From JBMNIZ01 sp050951405 (GTDB lineage: Bacteria > Bacillota > DULZ01), in the NCBI GenBank assembly GCA_050951405.1, contig JBMNIZ010000002.1, positions 62,001 to 126,000 on the forward strand: a stretch of DNA of 64,000 bases, given 5' to 3'. Below, piece by piece: positions 9,284 to 16,941 of the stretch; position 1 is the first letter of the stretch; every line of letters begins with the position of its first letter. The translations under genes and the position numbers were made by a program. Under the pieces are notes generated by a model. It saw only the letters and a program-made list of their open reading frames with translations. It was not told where the DNA came from and did not search any database.

Positions 9284-9538
9284 ATGATTTCCTGTCAGGT
9301 ATCTCTTTACCCTTTAGGGGCTGATGATTACGCCGATATTGTTAATGAAGTCCTTGAGCGCTTGAAGTACCATCAGGTGGAGTATAAAATCGGAACCATG
9401 AGCACCGTCCTTTGCGGAAAGGAAGAGGATGTCTGGTCGGCGGTGCAGGATATGTTTCACACCGCTAGGCAGATTCACCAGCAGTCGATTTTGACTGTGA
9501 CTTTTTCCGATTGCTGCGGCTGTTCTAAAGTGGATTGA
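9284..9538 (+). CDS. YkoF-like / thiamine-binding-fold small protein
   Basis: An 84-residue protein resembling a single YKOF/DUF77 (MTH1187/YqgV-like) domain: QVSLYPLGADDYADIV at the N-terminus, and the alternating strand-helix pattern of a ferredoxin-like fold. Members bind thiamine or hydroxymethylpyrimidine, but the ligand has not been shown for most single-domain versions. ATG 9284 follows GCGGAGGTTAGCGC. The end CCGCSKVD holds three cysteines, possibly a metal site. It probably shares a transcript with the upstream methyltransferase. Confidence 0.72.
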   Translation: MISCQVSLYPLGADDYADIVNEVLERLKYHQVEYKIGTMSTVLCGKEEDVWSAVQDMFHTARQIHQQSILTVTFSDCCGCSKVD

Positions 9539-9708
9539 AAGCAGCCGTTCTGTTCCTTGATCCAGCGGTATCGAGCGAAATAATTTAACTTCAGGCAGGA
9601 TTTCCTTCTTATCTGTGTAAATAATATGCAAGAGGGATTTTCCCTGATTATTGGTGATGGCTTGAGGTCGGTTTTATTTTTCATCAGGGCAAAGGGGCGA
9701 TAAATAAT

Positions 9709-9921
9709 ATGTTTGGATTTTTGCCTAGTATTGGACCGTGGGAATTGATCCTGATTTTGGTTATCGCTTTGATCATTTTTGGACCGGGTAAATTGCCGGA
9801 GGTGGGCAAAGCCCTGGGCAGGGGATTCCGGGAATTTCGGAACGCCACCAAGGAAGTGGTGGACCAGGTCAATACAGAAGCGACGAAAGAAGAAGAGACC
9901 CCTCCTAAAAAGGAAAGCTGA
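9709..9921 (+). CDS. tatA: Twin-arginine translocase subunit TatA/TatE family
   Basis: A 70-residue protein with one N-terminal transmembrane helix (ELILILVIALIIFGPGKLPE), the conserved FGPGKLP hinge, an amphipathic helix (VGKALGRGFREFRNATKEV) and a charged, soluble tail. This is the canonical TatA layout; TatA oligomers form the passage for folded proteins in the cytoplasmic membrane. ATG 9709 follows AAAGGGGCG. No tatC is in the window. The next gene begins 115 bases downstream. Confidence 0.93.
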   Translation: MFGFLPSIGPWELILILVIALIIFGPGKLPEVGKALGRGFREFRNATKEVVDQVNTEATKEEETPPKKES

Positions 9922-10036
9922 TCAGAAAAGAGTCTGGCGAAGCGAGGCGGGTGAGACGGCCCGTCTCGCTTTAGCGTTTTATGAAGTATTTCACAAACCT
10001 TTTCCATATCTTCACGCACGGACCCAGGAGGTAAGG

Positions 10037-10885
10037 ATGAAAATCAAACCATTGCTGTTAGTTTTGCTGATGCCCGCCGTTTTCCTTTTCGGCTGCGGAG
10101 TGGAAGAAGAGGAAGGGATTTATTACCGGGATGGGGTGGCTGTCTTGATGTATCACCATCTGGATGAAGAAGAGAGCCCTTCCACCATCAGCCCCGCCCG
10201 CTTTGCTGCCCAGATGGAGATGCTGGAAAAAGAAGGATTTAATGTCATCTCTCTGGCGGAGCTGGGAGCCTTTCTGTCCAGCGGCGGGGAAGTTCCTCCC
10301 AATGCGGTGGTTATCACTTTCGATGACGGCTATGCCAGTGTTTACCATCATGCTTTCCCGGTGTTGCGGGAGAAAAGAATTCCGGCTGCGGTCTTTATGA
10401 TTGTCAGCAGGGTGGGAAACACGGAAAACGAGATCCCTAAGCTGACCTGGGCAATGATGGAGGAAATGCAGGCCTCCGGCATCAGCATCCAAAGCCATAC
10501 ATACGATTCCCACCATTATGTGGCGGTCAATGAAAAGGGGGACGAAAAACCGGCTCTAGCCGCCCGCCTTTATGACCCGGCCACCGGCCGGCGGGAAACG
10601 GAGCAGGAAAGAAAAGACCGTATTTTCCAGGATCTGCTCCAATCCAAAAATATTTTGGAAAATCAATTAGGAAGTCCAGTGGAGTACTTGGCCGTTCCTT
10701 ACGGCTGGTTTGATGAGCTGGTGGTGGAAACGGCTCGGGAAGCTGGTTTTTGCTATCTGCTCACCATCAAAAGCGGAATTAATACCAGGAAGACGGATCC
10801 CTTCCATATCTACAGGATCAATGCCGGCAGCCCCAAAATCTCCCCGGAGGATTTAAAAAAAGCTATTCTGAAAGCTGCTTCTTAA
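10037..10885 (+). CDS. Polysaccharide deacetylase family lipoprotein
   Basis: A 282-residue protein. ATG 10037 follows AGGAGGTAAGG and starts a lipoprotein signal (KIKPLLL..., lipobox LFGC), so it would be anchored outside the membrane; a longer in-frame reading from 9779 only overlaps tatA. The NodB-type domain is seen as VITFDDGYAS (metal-binding Asp-Asp), then IQSHTYDSHHYV (the His-x3-His metal ligands) and VPYGWFDE. Such enzymes remove N-acetyl groups from peptidoglycan or other GlcNAc polymers. Family resemblance is to the xylanase/chitin deacetylase group near other envelope genes; the exact polymer is unknown. Confidence 0.88.
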   Translation: MKIKPLLLVLLMPAVFLFGCGVEEEEGIYYRDGVAVLMYHHLDEEESPSTISPARFAAQMEMLEKEGFNVISLAELGAFLSSGGEVPPNAVVITFDDGYASVYHHAFPVLREKRIPAAVFMIVSRVGNTENEIPKLTWAMMEEMQASGISIQSHTYDSHHYVAVNEKGDEKPALAARLYDPATGRRETEQERKDRIFQDLLQSKNILENQLGSPVEYLAVPYGWFDELVVETAREAGFCYLLTIKSGINTRKTDPFHIYRINAGSPKISPEDLKKAILKAAS

Positions 10886-10971
10886 ATGGCTGGTCCCGCC
10901 CCGGATTGCCCCCACATGTTTATCCACTTAGGGGCTTCCTGTTTTTTTACAAAAAAATAAAACAATTTTTG

Positions 10972-11000
10972 TTGACTGATCCTGATCCATGTGTTAGATT
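10972..11000 (+). promoter_or_regulatory. Sigma-A-type promoter of the T-box/aroF transcript
   Basis: TTGACT (10972-10977) and TAGATT (10995-11000) are separated by 17 bases, about 20 bases before the T-box leader begins. Good match in both boxes and spacing. Confidence 0.75.
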
Positions 11001-11020
11001 ATTCTTAAATTACTAAAAAA

Positions 11021-11317
11021 GCAAAAGGCGATGAGCGGGCAAAGTAACCTGGAAAGCTTTTCACAGAGAGCCGGGGTGAGGTGGAAGCCCGGCAGAAGCT
11101 TGACAGGTGAAGTTCTCCCGGGAGCGGCGAGCTGAATGCGAAGCTTCGTTAAAGAAGAATTCGCTATTAGGCGAGACGGCATCTCCAGTCGTTATCTAGG
11201 GAGAGGGTATCGGAAATCCGCCGGTGATTTCCCGTACCTGCAGAAAGAGTGGGCCTTTGGCCAATTTGGGTGGTACCGCGAGTAATTCCTCGTCCCTTTC
11301 GGGGCGAGGTTTTTTTA
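11021..11317 (+). ncRNA. T-box riboswitch (leader of aroF)
   Basis: A ~300-nt leader with the invariant T-box GGGTGGTACCGCG at 11268-11280, which pairs with the 3' end of uncharged tRNA, followed by an intrinsic terminator (CCTCGTCCC at 11288-11296, GGGGCGAGG at 11301-11309, then T8). The Stem I region (about 11030-11150) contains AGAGAG and, on its 3' side, GTGAAGTTCTCCC; UUC (Phe) is the most likely specifier, read by eye only. When the cognate tRNA is uncharged, the antiterminator forms and aroF is expressed. A Phe-responsive T-box before DAHP synthase fits aromatic amino-acid supply. Confidence 0.92.
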
Positions 11318-11353
11318 TTTATTAATCGAAAAAATTAAGGAGGAAGAAGAGTC

Positions 11354-12367
11354 ATGATCGTTGTCATGCAGCCTGGAGCAAGCCAGGAGCAAATCGCTGC
11401 AGTGGAAAAAAGGCTGGTGGAACTGGGCTTTAAGACCCATCCCATTTACGGGCAGAAGCAAACCGTTATCGGCGCCATTGGGGACAAAAAGTCTTTGAGT
11501 TCCGAAGCCCTGGTCACTTGGCCGGGAGTGGAAAAAGTGTTGCCCATCATGAAGCCTTATAAGAGGGTGGGCCGGGAGCTGAAGCCCACCAAGACCGTGG
11601 TCAAGGTGGGAGAAGTGGAAATCGGCGGGGAAAAATTAGTGGCCATAGCCGGTCCTTGCGCCGTGGAAAGTGAAGAGCAGATGATCAATGTGGCCCGGGC
11701 CGTAAAAGAGGCGGGGGCTCACATCCTGCGGGGAGGTGCCTTTAAGCCCCGGACCTCGCCCTATTCTTTCCAGGGACTGGAGGAAAAAGGTCTGAATTAT
11801 CTGGTGCGGGCCAGGGAAGCCACCGGCTTGCCCATCGTTACGGAAGCGGTAGACCCCAGGGATGTGGAACTGGTGGCCAAATACGCGGATATGATCCAGG
11901 TCGGTGCCCGGAATATGCAAAATTTCCGCCTTCTCCGAGAGGTGGGCCTGACCGGGAAACCCATTCTCTTAAAAAGGGGTCTGGCGGCTACCTTTGAGGA
12001 ATGGCTCATGGCTGCCGAGTACATTATGGACGCGGGCAACGAAAACATCGTCCTTTGCGAAAGGGGTATCCGCACTTACGAAAACAGCACTCGGAATACC
12101 CTGGATTTAAGCGCCGTCCCCTTGGTTCTGGAGCATTCCCATTTGCCGGTTATTGTGGATCCCAGCCACGGCACCGGCATCTGGAAACTGGTTCCCCCCA
12201 TGACCCGGGCCGCAGTGGCGGCAGGCGCCGACGGTTTCATGGTGGAAGTCCATCCGGACCCGGCCCGGGCCCTGTGTGACGGTCCCCAGTCCCTGCATCC
12301 GGAAAAATTCGCTTCCTTGATGGAACAAATCGGAGCCCTGGCTATGGTCATGGGACGCCGCCTCTAG
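11354..12367 (+). CDS. aroF: 3-deoxy-7-phosphoheptulonate (DAHP) synthase, type I-beta
   Basis: A 337-residue enzyme that joins phosphoenolpyruvate and erythrose 4-phosphate, the first step of the shikimate pathway. The N-terminal ~70 residues (MIVVMQPGASQEQIAAVEK...) form the ferredoxin-like regulatory domain of the Thermotoga-type enzymes, which mediates feedback inhibition; the rest is the barrel, with AGPCAVESEEQ, RGGAFKPRTSPYSFQG, KRGLAATFEEW and IVDPSHGTG. ATG 11354 follows AAGGAGGAAGA. It stands directly behind a T-box leader, so it is controlled by tRNA charging, probably of an aromatic amino acid. No other shikimate genes follow. Confidence 0.96.
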   Translation: MIVVMQPGASQEQIAAVEKRLVELGFKTHPIYGQKQTVIGAIGDKKSLSSEALVTWPGVEKVLPIMKPYKRVGRELKPTKTVVKVGEVEIGGEKLVAIAGPCAVESEEQMINVARAVKEAGAHILRGGAFKPRTSPYSFQGLEEKGLNYLVRAREATGLPIVTEAVDPRDVELVAKYADMIQVGARNMQNFRLLREVGLTGKPILLKRGLAATFEEWLMAAEYIMDAGNENIVLCERGIRTYENSTRNTLDLSAVPLVLEHSHLPVIVDPSHGTGIWKLVPPMTRAAVAAGADGFMVEVHPDPARALCDGPQSLHPEKFASLMEQIGALAMVMGRRL

Positions 12368-12660
12368 CCCATCCGGACTGGCTAACTAGTTGCTCTTACC
12401 CCTGAATACACCCTTATGCCGCTGGTGGCGGCACCAGCAGAGCATAAAAAATGGGTAAGGGAGGGGTGGCTATTCCGCCGGAGCCAGAGGAAGAGCGCTA
12501 CCTTGGTCCGGGAGGATCACCGGGAGCGACTGCCGGACTGGCCAGCCCCGCCATGAGTAATTTTCACGGTAGTCACAACTTTGCAGGTGCAACTAAGAAA
12601 ATAAATTGCAAGTTTTTTGCCAAAAAGGTAGTATTAGATTATAGAGATAGAAGTAAGGGT

Positions 12661-13248
12661 GTGGAGTTTTTGGAGAAGTATAGTGATGAAGTCCTGGTGC
12701 AAAAGTGCCTTGATGGGAGACCGGGGCGCTTTCGCCGAGATTGTCAGGCGGTACCAGAAGCAGATCTATAGCCTGGCCTACCGTTTAACCAACCATCATG
12801 GAGGATGCCCAGGATCTGGCCCAGGAAGTCTTCATCAAGCTATACCAGGTTTTGGAGAAATATGACGCCCAGAGGCCCTTCTTTCCCCTGGATGTACAAG
12901 GTGGCCACCAATGTCTGCTATACCTTCGCTGAGAAGGCGGCCGGCCGACGAAGTGCCCCTGGAAAAGGTCATCGAATTCGGGCCCATTGTACCCCAAAGC
13001 CAGCACCAACCGGAGGAGAGGTACGAGAGCCAAAGAGAGTGCAGCTGCTGGTGCAGCAGGCCATCGCCCAGCTCCCGGAAAAGTACCGCATCCCGCTGGT
13101 TTTGCGGTACCTGGAGGAGTTCAGTTACCGGCAGATTGCCGAGGCCATGGATTTGCCTCTGACCACCATCGAAACTCGTCTTTACCGGGGCAAGGCCCTG
13201 TTACAGAAAAGACTTGATCCCATTTTAGCAAAGGGGGGAGCGCCATGA
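12661..13248 (+). pseudogene. ECF-type RNA polymerase sigma factor, broken by several frameshifts
   Basis: Pieces of one sigma-70 family protein are found in successive frames. GTG 12661 gives VEFLEKYSDEVLVQKCLDG; then GDRGAFAEIVRRYQKQIYSL and YRLTN (sigma region 2 start) in a second frame; EDAQDLAQEVFIKLYQVLEK (12800-12880, core region 2) in a third; FPWMYKVATNVCY; RRRPADEVPLEKV; and finally the region 4 helix-turn-helix (QAIAQLPEKYRIPLVLRYLE, SYRQIAEAMDLPLTTIETRL) to 13248. At least four or five single-base shifts are needed. Total span, 588 bases, equals an intact ~195-residue sigma factor, so the shifts may be sequencing errors rather than decay. It overlaps the next gene by 4 bases, as sigma/anti-sigma pairs do. 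Confidence 0.8.
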
Positions 13249-13472
13249 AGTGTCAAGACGCTAAGCCGTTAATATTTTCCTACCTGGATGAGCACTTAGC
13301 CGGTCCCCTGGCGGGAGCCCTTTATGCCCACCTGTCCGGCTGTCCCCATTGCCAGCAGGAGATGGAACTGGCCAGGCAGACACATTCCCTTTTGGAAAAG
13401 TGCTGTACCCAGGTGGATCCCCCCCAGGACCTGACAGAGCGGATTATGGCTGCGATTGTCCGGAGAAGATAG
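13245..13472 (+). CDS. Anti-sigma factor zinc-finger domain (N-terminal part of a broken gene)
   Basis: A 75-residue open frame starting at ATG 13245 after GGGGGGAG, overlapping the sigma factor stop by 4 bases. It begins CQDAKPLIFSYLDEHL and has the zf-HC2 signature HLSGCPHC, the zinc-binding helix pair through which membrane anti-sigma factors hold ECF sigma factors. The frame stops at 13472, but the usual membrane helix that follows such a domain is found just downstream in another frame (RVASLFVLASIMGLTFF). The gene is therefore probably interrupted by a frameshift and continues through to 14985. Confidence 0.75.
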   Translation: MKCQDAKPLIFSYLDEHLAGPLAGALYAHLSGCPHCQQEMELARQTHSLLEKCCTQVDPPQDLTERIMAAIVRRR

Positions 13473-13953
13473 AGGGCACAGCACTGCCGGCAAGCTCCCC
13501 CCCGAGCCAAGAAGCAGCCCTTTTACCGGCGCTGGCCAGGAAGGGTTCGGCCGGCAGGCCCGGGTGGCCTCTCTCTTTGTCCTGGCGTCCATCATGGGCT
13601 TGACCTTTTTTGCCGGCGGGGGCTGGCAAATCGCCAGGAATCCCATCCCGGATCTTCCCTCCCCTCCTTATAAAAATCAGGGAGAAGAGCTATCATTCCT
13701 CCCACGGAAAAAGGGAACCTTCCTCCCGGGCAGGAAGGTTCCGGGAGACACAGCAGGAAACAGTCCCAGCTGCCCGGCACCCTGGCGCCAATCGCCCGGA
13801 GGAAGAGCAGGGTTTCACCGAGGGAAAATGAGGGGGAACAAAATGAACTCCTCCCCCGTCCTCCGGGAGTAAGCCTGGAAGCGGGAGGAGACCAGGCCAG
13901 ACCGGGCCCTTCCCAGGAAAACGTGCCGGTCCAGCAAACCAGAACCGGGAGAA
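13473..13953 (+). pseudogene. Middle part of the putative anti-sigma factor: membrane helix and proline-rich linker, frameshifted
   Basis: No single frame is open across this stretch, yet coding-like pieces remain: a transmembrane helix at about 13561-13620 (VASLFVLASIMGLTFFAGGG) in the frame of 13456, then Pro/Glu/Gln-rich, low-complexity text in alternating frames up to 13950. This would join the zinc-finger domain to the beta-propeller as an extracytoplasmic linker. At least two shifts are needed. The reconstruction is an inference. Confidence 0.55.
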
Positions 13954-14985
13954 ATGGTTTTGCCGGGAGTTCCCGACGAAGTGATGGAACTTACCGGACC
14001 GATCCTGGCGGCTGGTCATGAGGGACCCCAGTCGGCTTCCGGAGTGCTTTTGGCCCGGGTGGCGGTGGGTGATACTGTCAATGGGAAAGCTGTTTTCGCC
14101 GGGGATGGGGGCAAGATCAAATACCTGACCGGCAATCCCGGTGAATGTTTGGAACTGTGGGAAGTGGAAGCCGATGGGAAAAACCCCCGGCTTCTGGGCA
14201 AGACTGCTGCTACTGCCGATGGAGACTTGAAGTGGTCTCTTGATGGGAAGAAAGTGGCTTATGTACACCAAGTGGACGGGAGAAGAACCATTTATGTGGA
14301 TGATTTCTCCGGTAAGGCTACCAACCTGACATCGTTAGACCGGGAGAATGCTCCTGAAGGCTGGGCTTTTGCTCCCGCCTGGTCCAGGAATGGTGAACTG
14401 GCTTATTTGACCAACCGGTCCGGGAACCTGGACATTATGGTCTCCAATAGCCAGGGCAGCCGCCTGGTGGCCGGGGCTGAGACTGATGAGACTAACCCGG
14501 TTTGGTCTCCTGACGGCAAGAATATTATTTTTCAAAGAGATGGTCAGTTCTACATTGCCGGGTCCGATGGGGGCCAGGAAAAAGCCATTACTCCTCAGAT
14601 GGACGGGAAGGGAATGGCAGCGGCCTGGTCTGCCGATGGAAAGTATCTGGCAGTCAGTGTGAAAGGGAAACTGGACCAGCAGGGTATCTGGCTGGCCAGA
14701 ACTGACGGCAGTGAGTGGAAAAGGCTGGTTCAAATCGGGGGAGGTTCTGATGTGGCCTGGTCCCCGGACAGCCGTAAAGTGGCTTTTACTGATCCGGAAG
14801 GAATGGTCTATATTCTGACTATTACCAGTGATGGACAAAAAGAACGCCTTTATTCGGCCACCCCCGAAGGAGCAGGTAGTAGCTCCGCCTATCTGGCCTG
14901 GTCGCCGAATTCCCAGGAATTGTTGCTGGAATGGACACCCGGATCCGGGGAAAAGAGGGGTCTTTGGAAAGCAACCCTGCCTTAA
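13954..14985 (+). CDS. PD40/TolB-like beta-propeller domain protein, likely extracytoplasmic part of the anti-sigma factor
   Basis: A 343-residue open frame containing repeated blades of the PD40/WD40-like TolB type: DLKWSLDGKKVAYVHQ, PAWSRNGELAYLTN, PVWSPDGKNIIFQ, AAWSADGKYLAVS, VAWSPDSRKVAFT, LAWSPNSQELLLE, at ~40-50 residue spacing, i.e. about six blades. It has no signal peptide of its own and no good ribosome-binding site at 13954, which supports its being the C-terminal, outside-facing sensor domain of the anti-sigma factor that starts at 13245. It ends just before a terminator, closing the sigma/anti-sigma unit. Confidence 0.75.
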   Translation: MVLPGVPDEVMELTGPILAAGHEGPQSASGVLLARVAVGDTVNGKAVFAGDGGKIKYLTGNPGECLELWEVEADGKNPRLLGKTAATADGDLKWSLDGKKVAYVHQVDGRRTIYVDDFSGKATNLTSLDRENAPEGWAFAPAWSRNGELAYLTNRSGNLDIMVSNSQGSRLVAGAETDETNPVWSPDGKNIIFQRDGQFYIAGSDGGQEKAITPQMDGKGMAAAWSADGKYLAVSVKGKLDQQGIWLARTDGSEWKRLVQIGGGSDVAWSPDSRKVAFTDPEGMVYILTITSDGQKERLYSATPEGAGSSSAYLAWSPNSQELLLEWTPGSGEKRGLWKATLP

Positions 14986-15000
14986 CCAGATTAAGTGTTG

Positions 15001-15027
15001 AAAAAGCCCGTAAACCGGGTTTTTTTC
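15001..15027 (+). terminator. Intrinsic terminator after the sigma/anti-sigma unit
   Basis: AAGCCCG and CGGGTTT form a short stem around TAAAC, followed by a T run (to 15027), 15 bases after the beta-propeller stop. Confidence 0.75.
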
Positions 15028-15176
15028 TATTTCCGGGAGAGTTTTGGGATAACTAAGAATGGCCGGGAGAGGGGAAAATAGATTTGAGATGAGATCCGGT
15101 TGACTTGAGAAAAGATGGTGATAAGATTAACATATAATCAATAAGCGGCATCTGATTGAAGCGAGGAGAGAGTAGC

Positions 15177-16859
15177 ATGAGCATGGTTGATTCTTTACAG
15201 GCAAAAATTCAGCAGTCACTATTCACATCTGCTGAACAGGCAAGGGCCGCCGGGGAGTTGAGCTTTGACGAACTGCCTGACTTTGTGGTAGAGGTGCCCC
15301 GGGAGAAGGACCATGGGGACTTTGCCACCAACCTGGCCCTGGTTCTGGCAAGAAAGGCCAGGAAATCCCCCCGGCAGATAGCTGAAATAATAGTCCGATT
15401 TTTTGCCAGAGAAGGTACTTGGGTAAAAAATATTGAAGTGGCCGGTCCCGGGTTTCTTAATTTTCACCTGGATTCAGGCTGGCTTTATCAGGTTATTCCC
15501 CATATTGAGACCAGTGATGGGGACTATGGAAGCTGTTCCATTGGACAGGGGCAAAAGGTACAGGTAGAGTTTGTCAGCGCCAATCCAACGGGCTTGCTGC
15601 ACATGGGGAATGCCCGGGGGGCTGCCTTGGGCGATACCATTGCCAATCTTTTGGACAAGGTGGGTTTCCAGGTTAGCCGGGAGTATTATGTTAATGATGC
15701 GGGAAATCAGATTGAAAACTTTGCCCGGTCTTTGGAAGCCCGCTATTTACAGCAGTTGGGCCAGGAAGTGCCTTTTCCCGAGGATGGCTATCATGGTATT
15801 GATCTGATTGATACGGTGAAAAGAGTCATTGCCTCGGTGGGTGATAAATACTTGGGGATTGATAGTGAGCTACGGAAAGAATTCCTGGTGAAGTTTGCCT
15901 TGCAGGAAAAGCTGGACCATATTCGCCGAGTGCTCCGGCAATTCGGGGTAGAATACGATGTCTGGTTCAGTGAACAGTCTCTTTACGATACAGGTGCCAT
16001 TGAGGCCACTATTCGCCTTCTGGAACAAAAGGGCCATCTTTATGAAGAAGAAGGGGCCCTCTGGCTGAAAACCTCCAACCTGGGCTTGGATAAGGACGAA
16101 GTACTGGTCCGTTCCAATGGTATCCCCACTTATTATGCTGCGGATATTGCCTACCATAAAAACAAATTTGACCGGGGCTTTACCTGGGTCATTAACCTCT
16201 GGGGTGCAGATCATCATGCTCATGTAGGCAGGATGAAAGCGGCTATGGAAGCACTGGGTCTTGATCCGGATTGCCTTGATGTGGTGGTCATGCAGTTGGT
16301 TCGCCTTTTTTCCGGTGGGGAAATTGTCCGTATGTCCAAAAGGACCGGCCAGTATATTACCCTGGAGGAATTGATTGAAGAGGTGGGTGTGGATGCGGCC
16401 CGGTACTTCTTTGTTATGAGGAGTGCCGCCAGCCATCTGGACTTTGATCTGGATCTGGCCAAAGAAGAAAGCAGCGAAAACCCCGTTTACTATGTCCAGT
16501 ACGCCCATGCCCGGATCTGCAGCATTTTGAGACAGGCTGCCGGGGAGGGTATCAGTTGTAAGAAAGCGTCTGAATGCCAGTTGGAACTGCTGACCGATCC
16601 TTCAGAACTGGAGCTTATCAGGAAACTGGCTGATTTCCCCGTCATTGTCCGGGAAGCCGCCCTGGCCCTGGAGCCCCATCGTTTAACCCGTTTTGCCGGG
16701 GAACTTGCCGGCCTATTCCATGTTTTCTATACCAACTGCCGGGTGCTGACCCAGGAAGAGGAACTGAGAAATGCCAGGCTGGCCCTGGTCAATGCTGCCA
16801 GGATCACCTTGAGGAACCTGTTACAACTGATCGGTGTCAAGGCCCCCGAGAAAATGTAA
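15177..16859 (+). CDS. argS: Arginyl-tRNA synthetase
   Basis: A 560-residue class I synthetase that charges tRNA-Arg. ATG 15177 follows GAGGAGAG; the upstream in-frame TTG at 15156 has no site. The N-terminal ArgS-specific domain is followed by the HIGH-like motif NPTGLLHMGNARGAALGD, then NDAGNQIENFARS, the KMSKS-like RMSKRTGQYITLEEL around residue 390, and a DALR anticodon-binding domain (YAHARICSILRQA). A possible promoter is TTGACT at 15100 with TAAGAT 16 bases later. It is intact although it lies among frameshifted genes. pyrG follows after 82 bases. Confidence 0.96.
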   Translation: MSMVDSLQAKIQQSLFTSAEQARAAGELSFDELPDFVVEVPREKDHGDFATNLALVLARKARKSPRQIAEIIVRFFAREGTWVKNIEVAGPGFLNFHLDSGWLYQVIPHIETSDGDYGSCSIGQGQKVQVEFVSANPTGLLHMGNARGAALGDTIANLLDKVGFQVSREYYVNDAGNQIENFARSLEARYLQQLGQEVPFPEDGYHGIDLIDTVKRVIASVGDKYLGIDSELRKEFLVKFALQEKLDHIRRVLRQFGVEYDVWFSEQSLYDTGAIEATIRLLEQKGHLYEEEGALWLKTSNLGLDKDEVLVRSNGIPTYYAADIAYHKNKFDRGFTWVINLWGADHHAHVGRMKAAMEALGLDPDCLDVVVMQLVRLFSGGEIVRMSKRTGQYITLEELIEEVGVDAARYFFVMRSAASHLDFDLDLAKEESSENPVYYVQYAHARICSILRQAAGEGISCKKASECQLELLTDPSELELIRKLADFPVIVREAALALEPHRLTRFAGELAGLFHVFYTNCRVLTQEEELRNARLALVNAARITLRNLLQLIGVKAPEKM

Positions 16860-16941
16860 ACCGCAGTTTTTCGACACTTCTTGACAGCCGGTGGAGGAAC
16901 GGGATAAAATTATTGGGGTTATAATCAACAGGAGGATTGGC

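Noticed and set aside
12414..12447. Terminator after aroF
   Set aside because: TTATGC/GCATAA with inner CTGGTG/CACCAG makes a good hairpin, but it is followed by A residues, not T, on the + strand.
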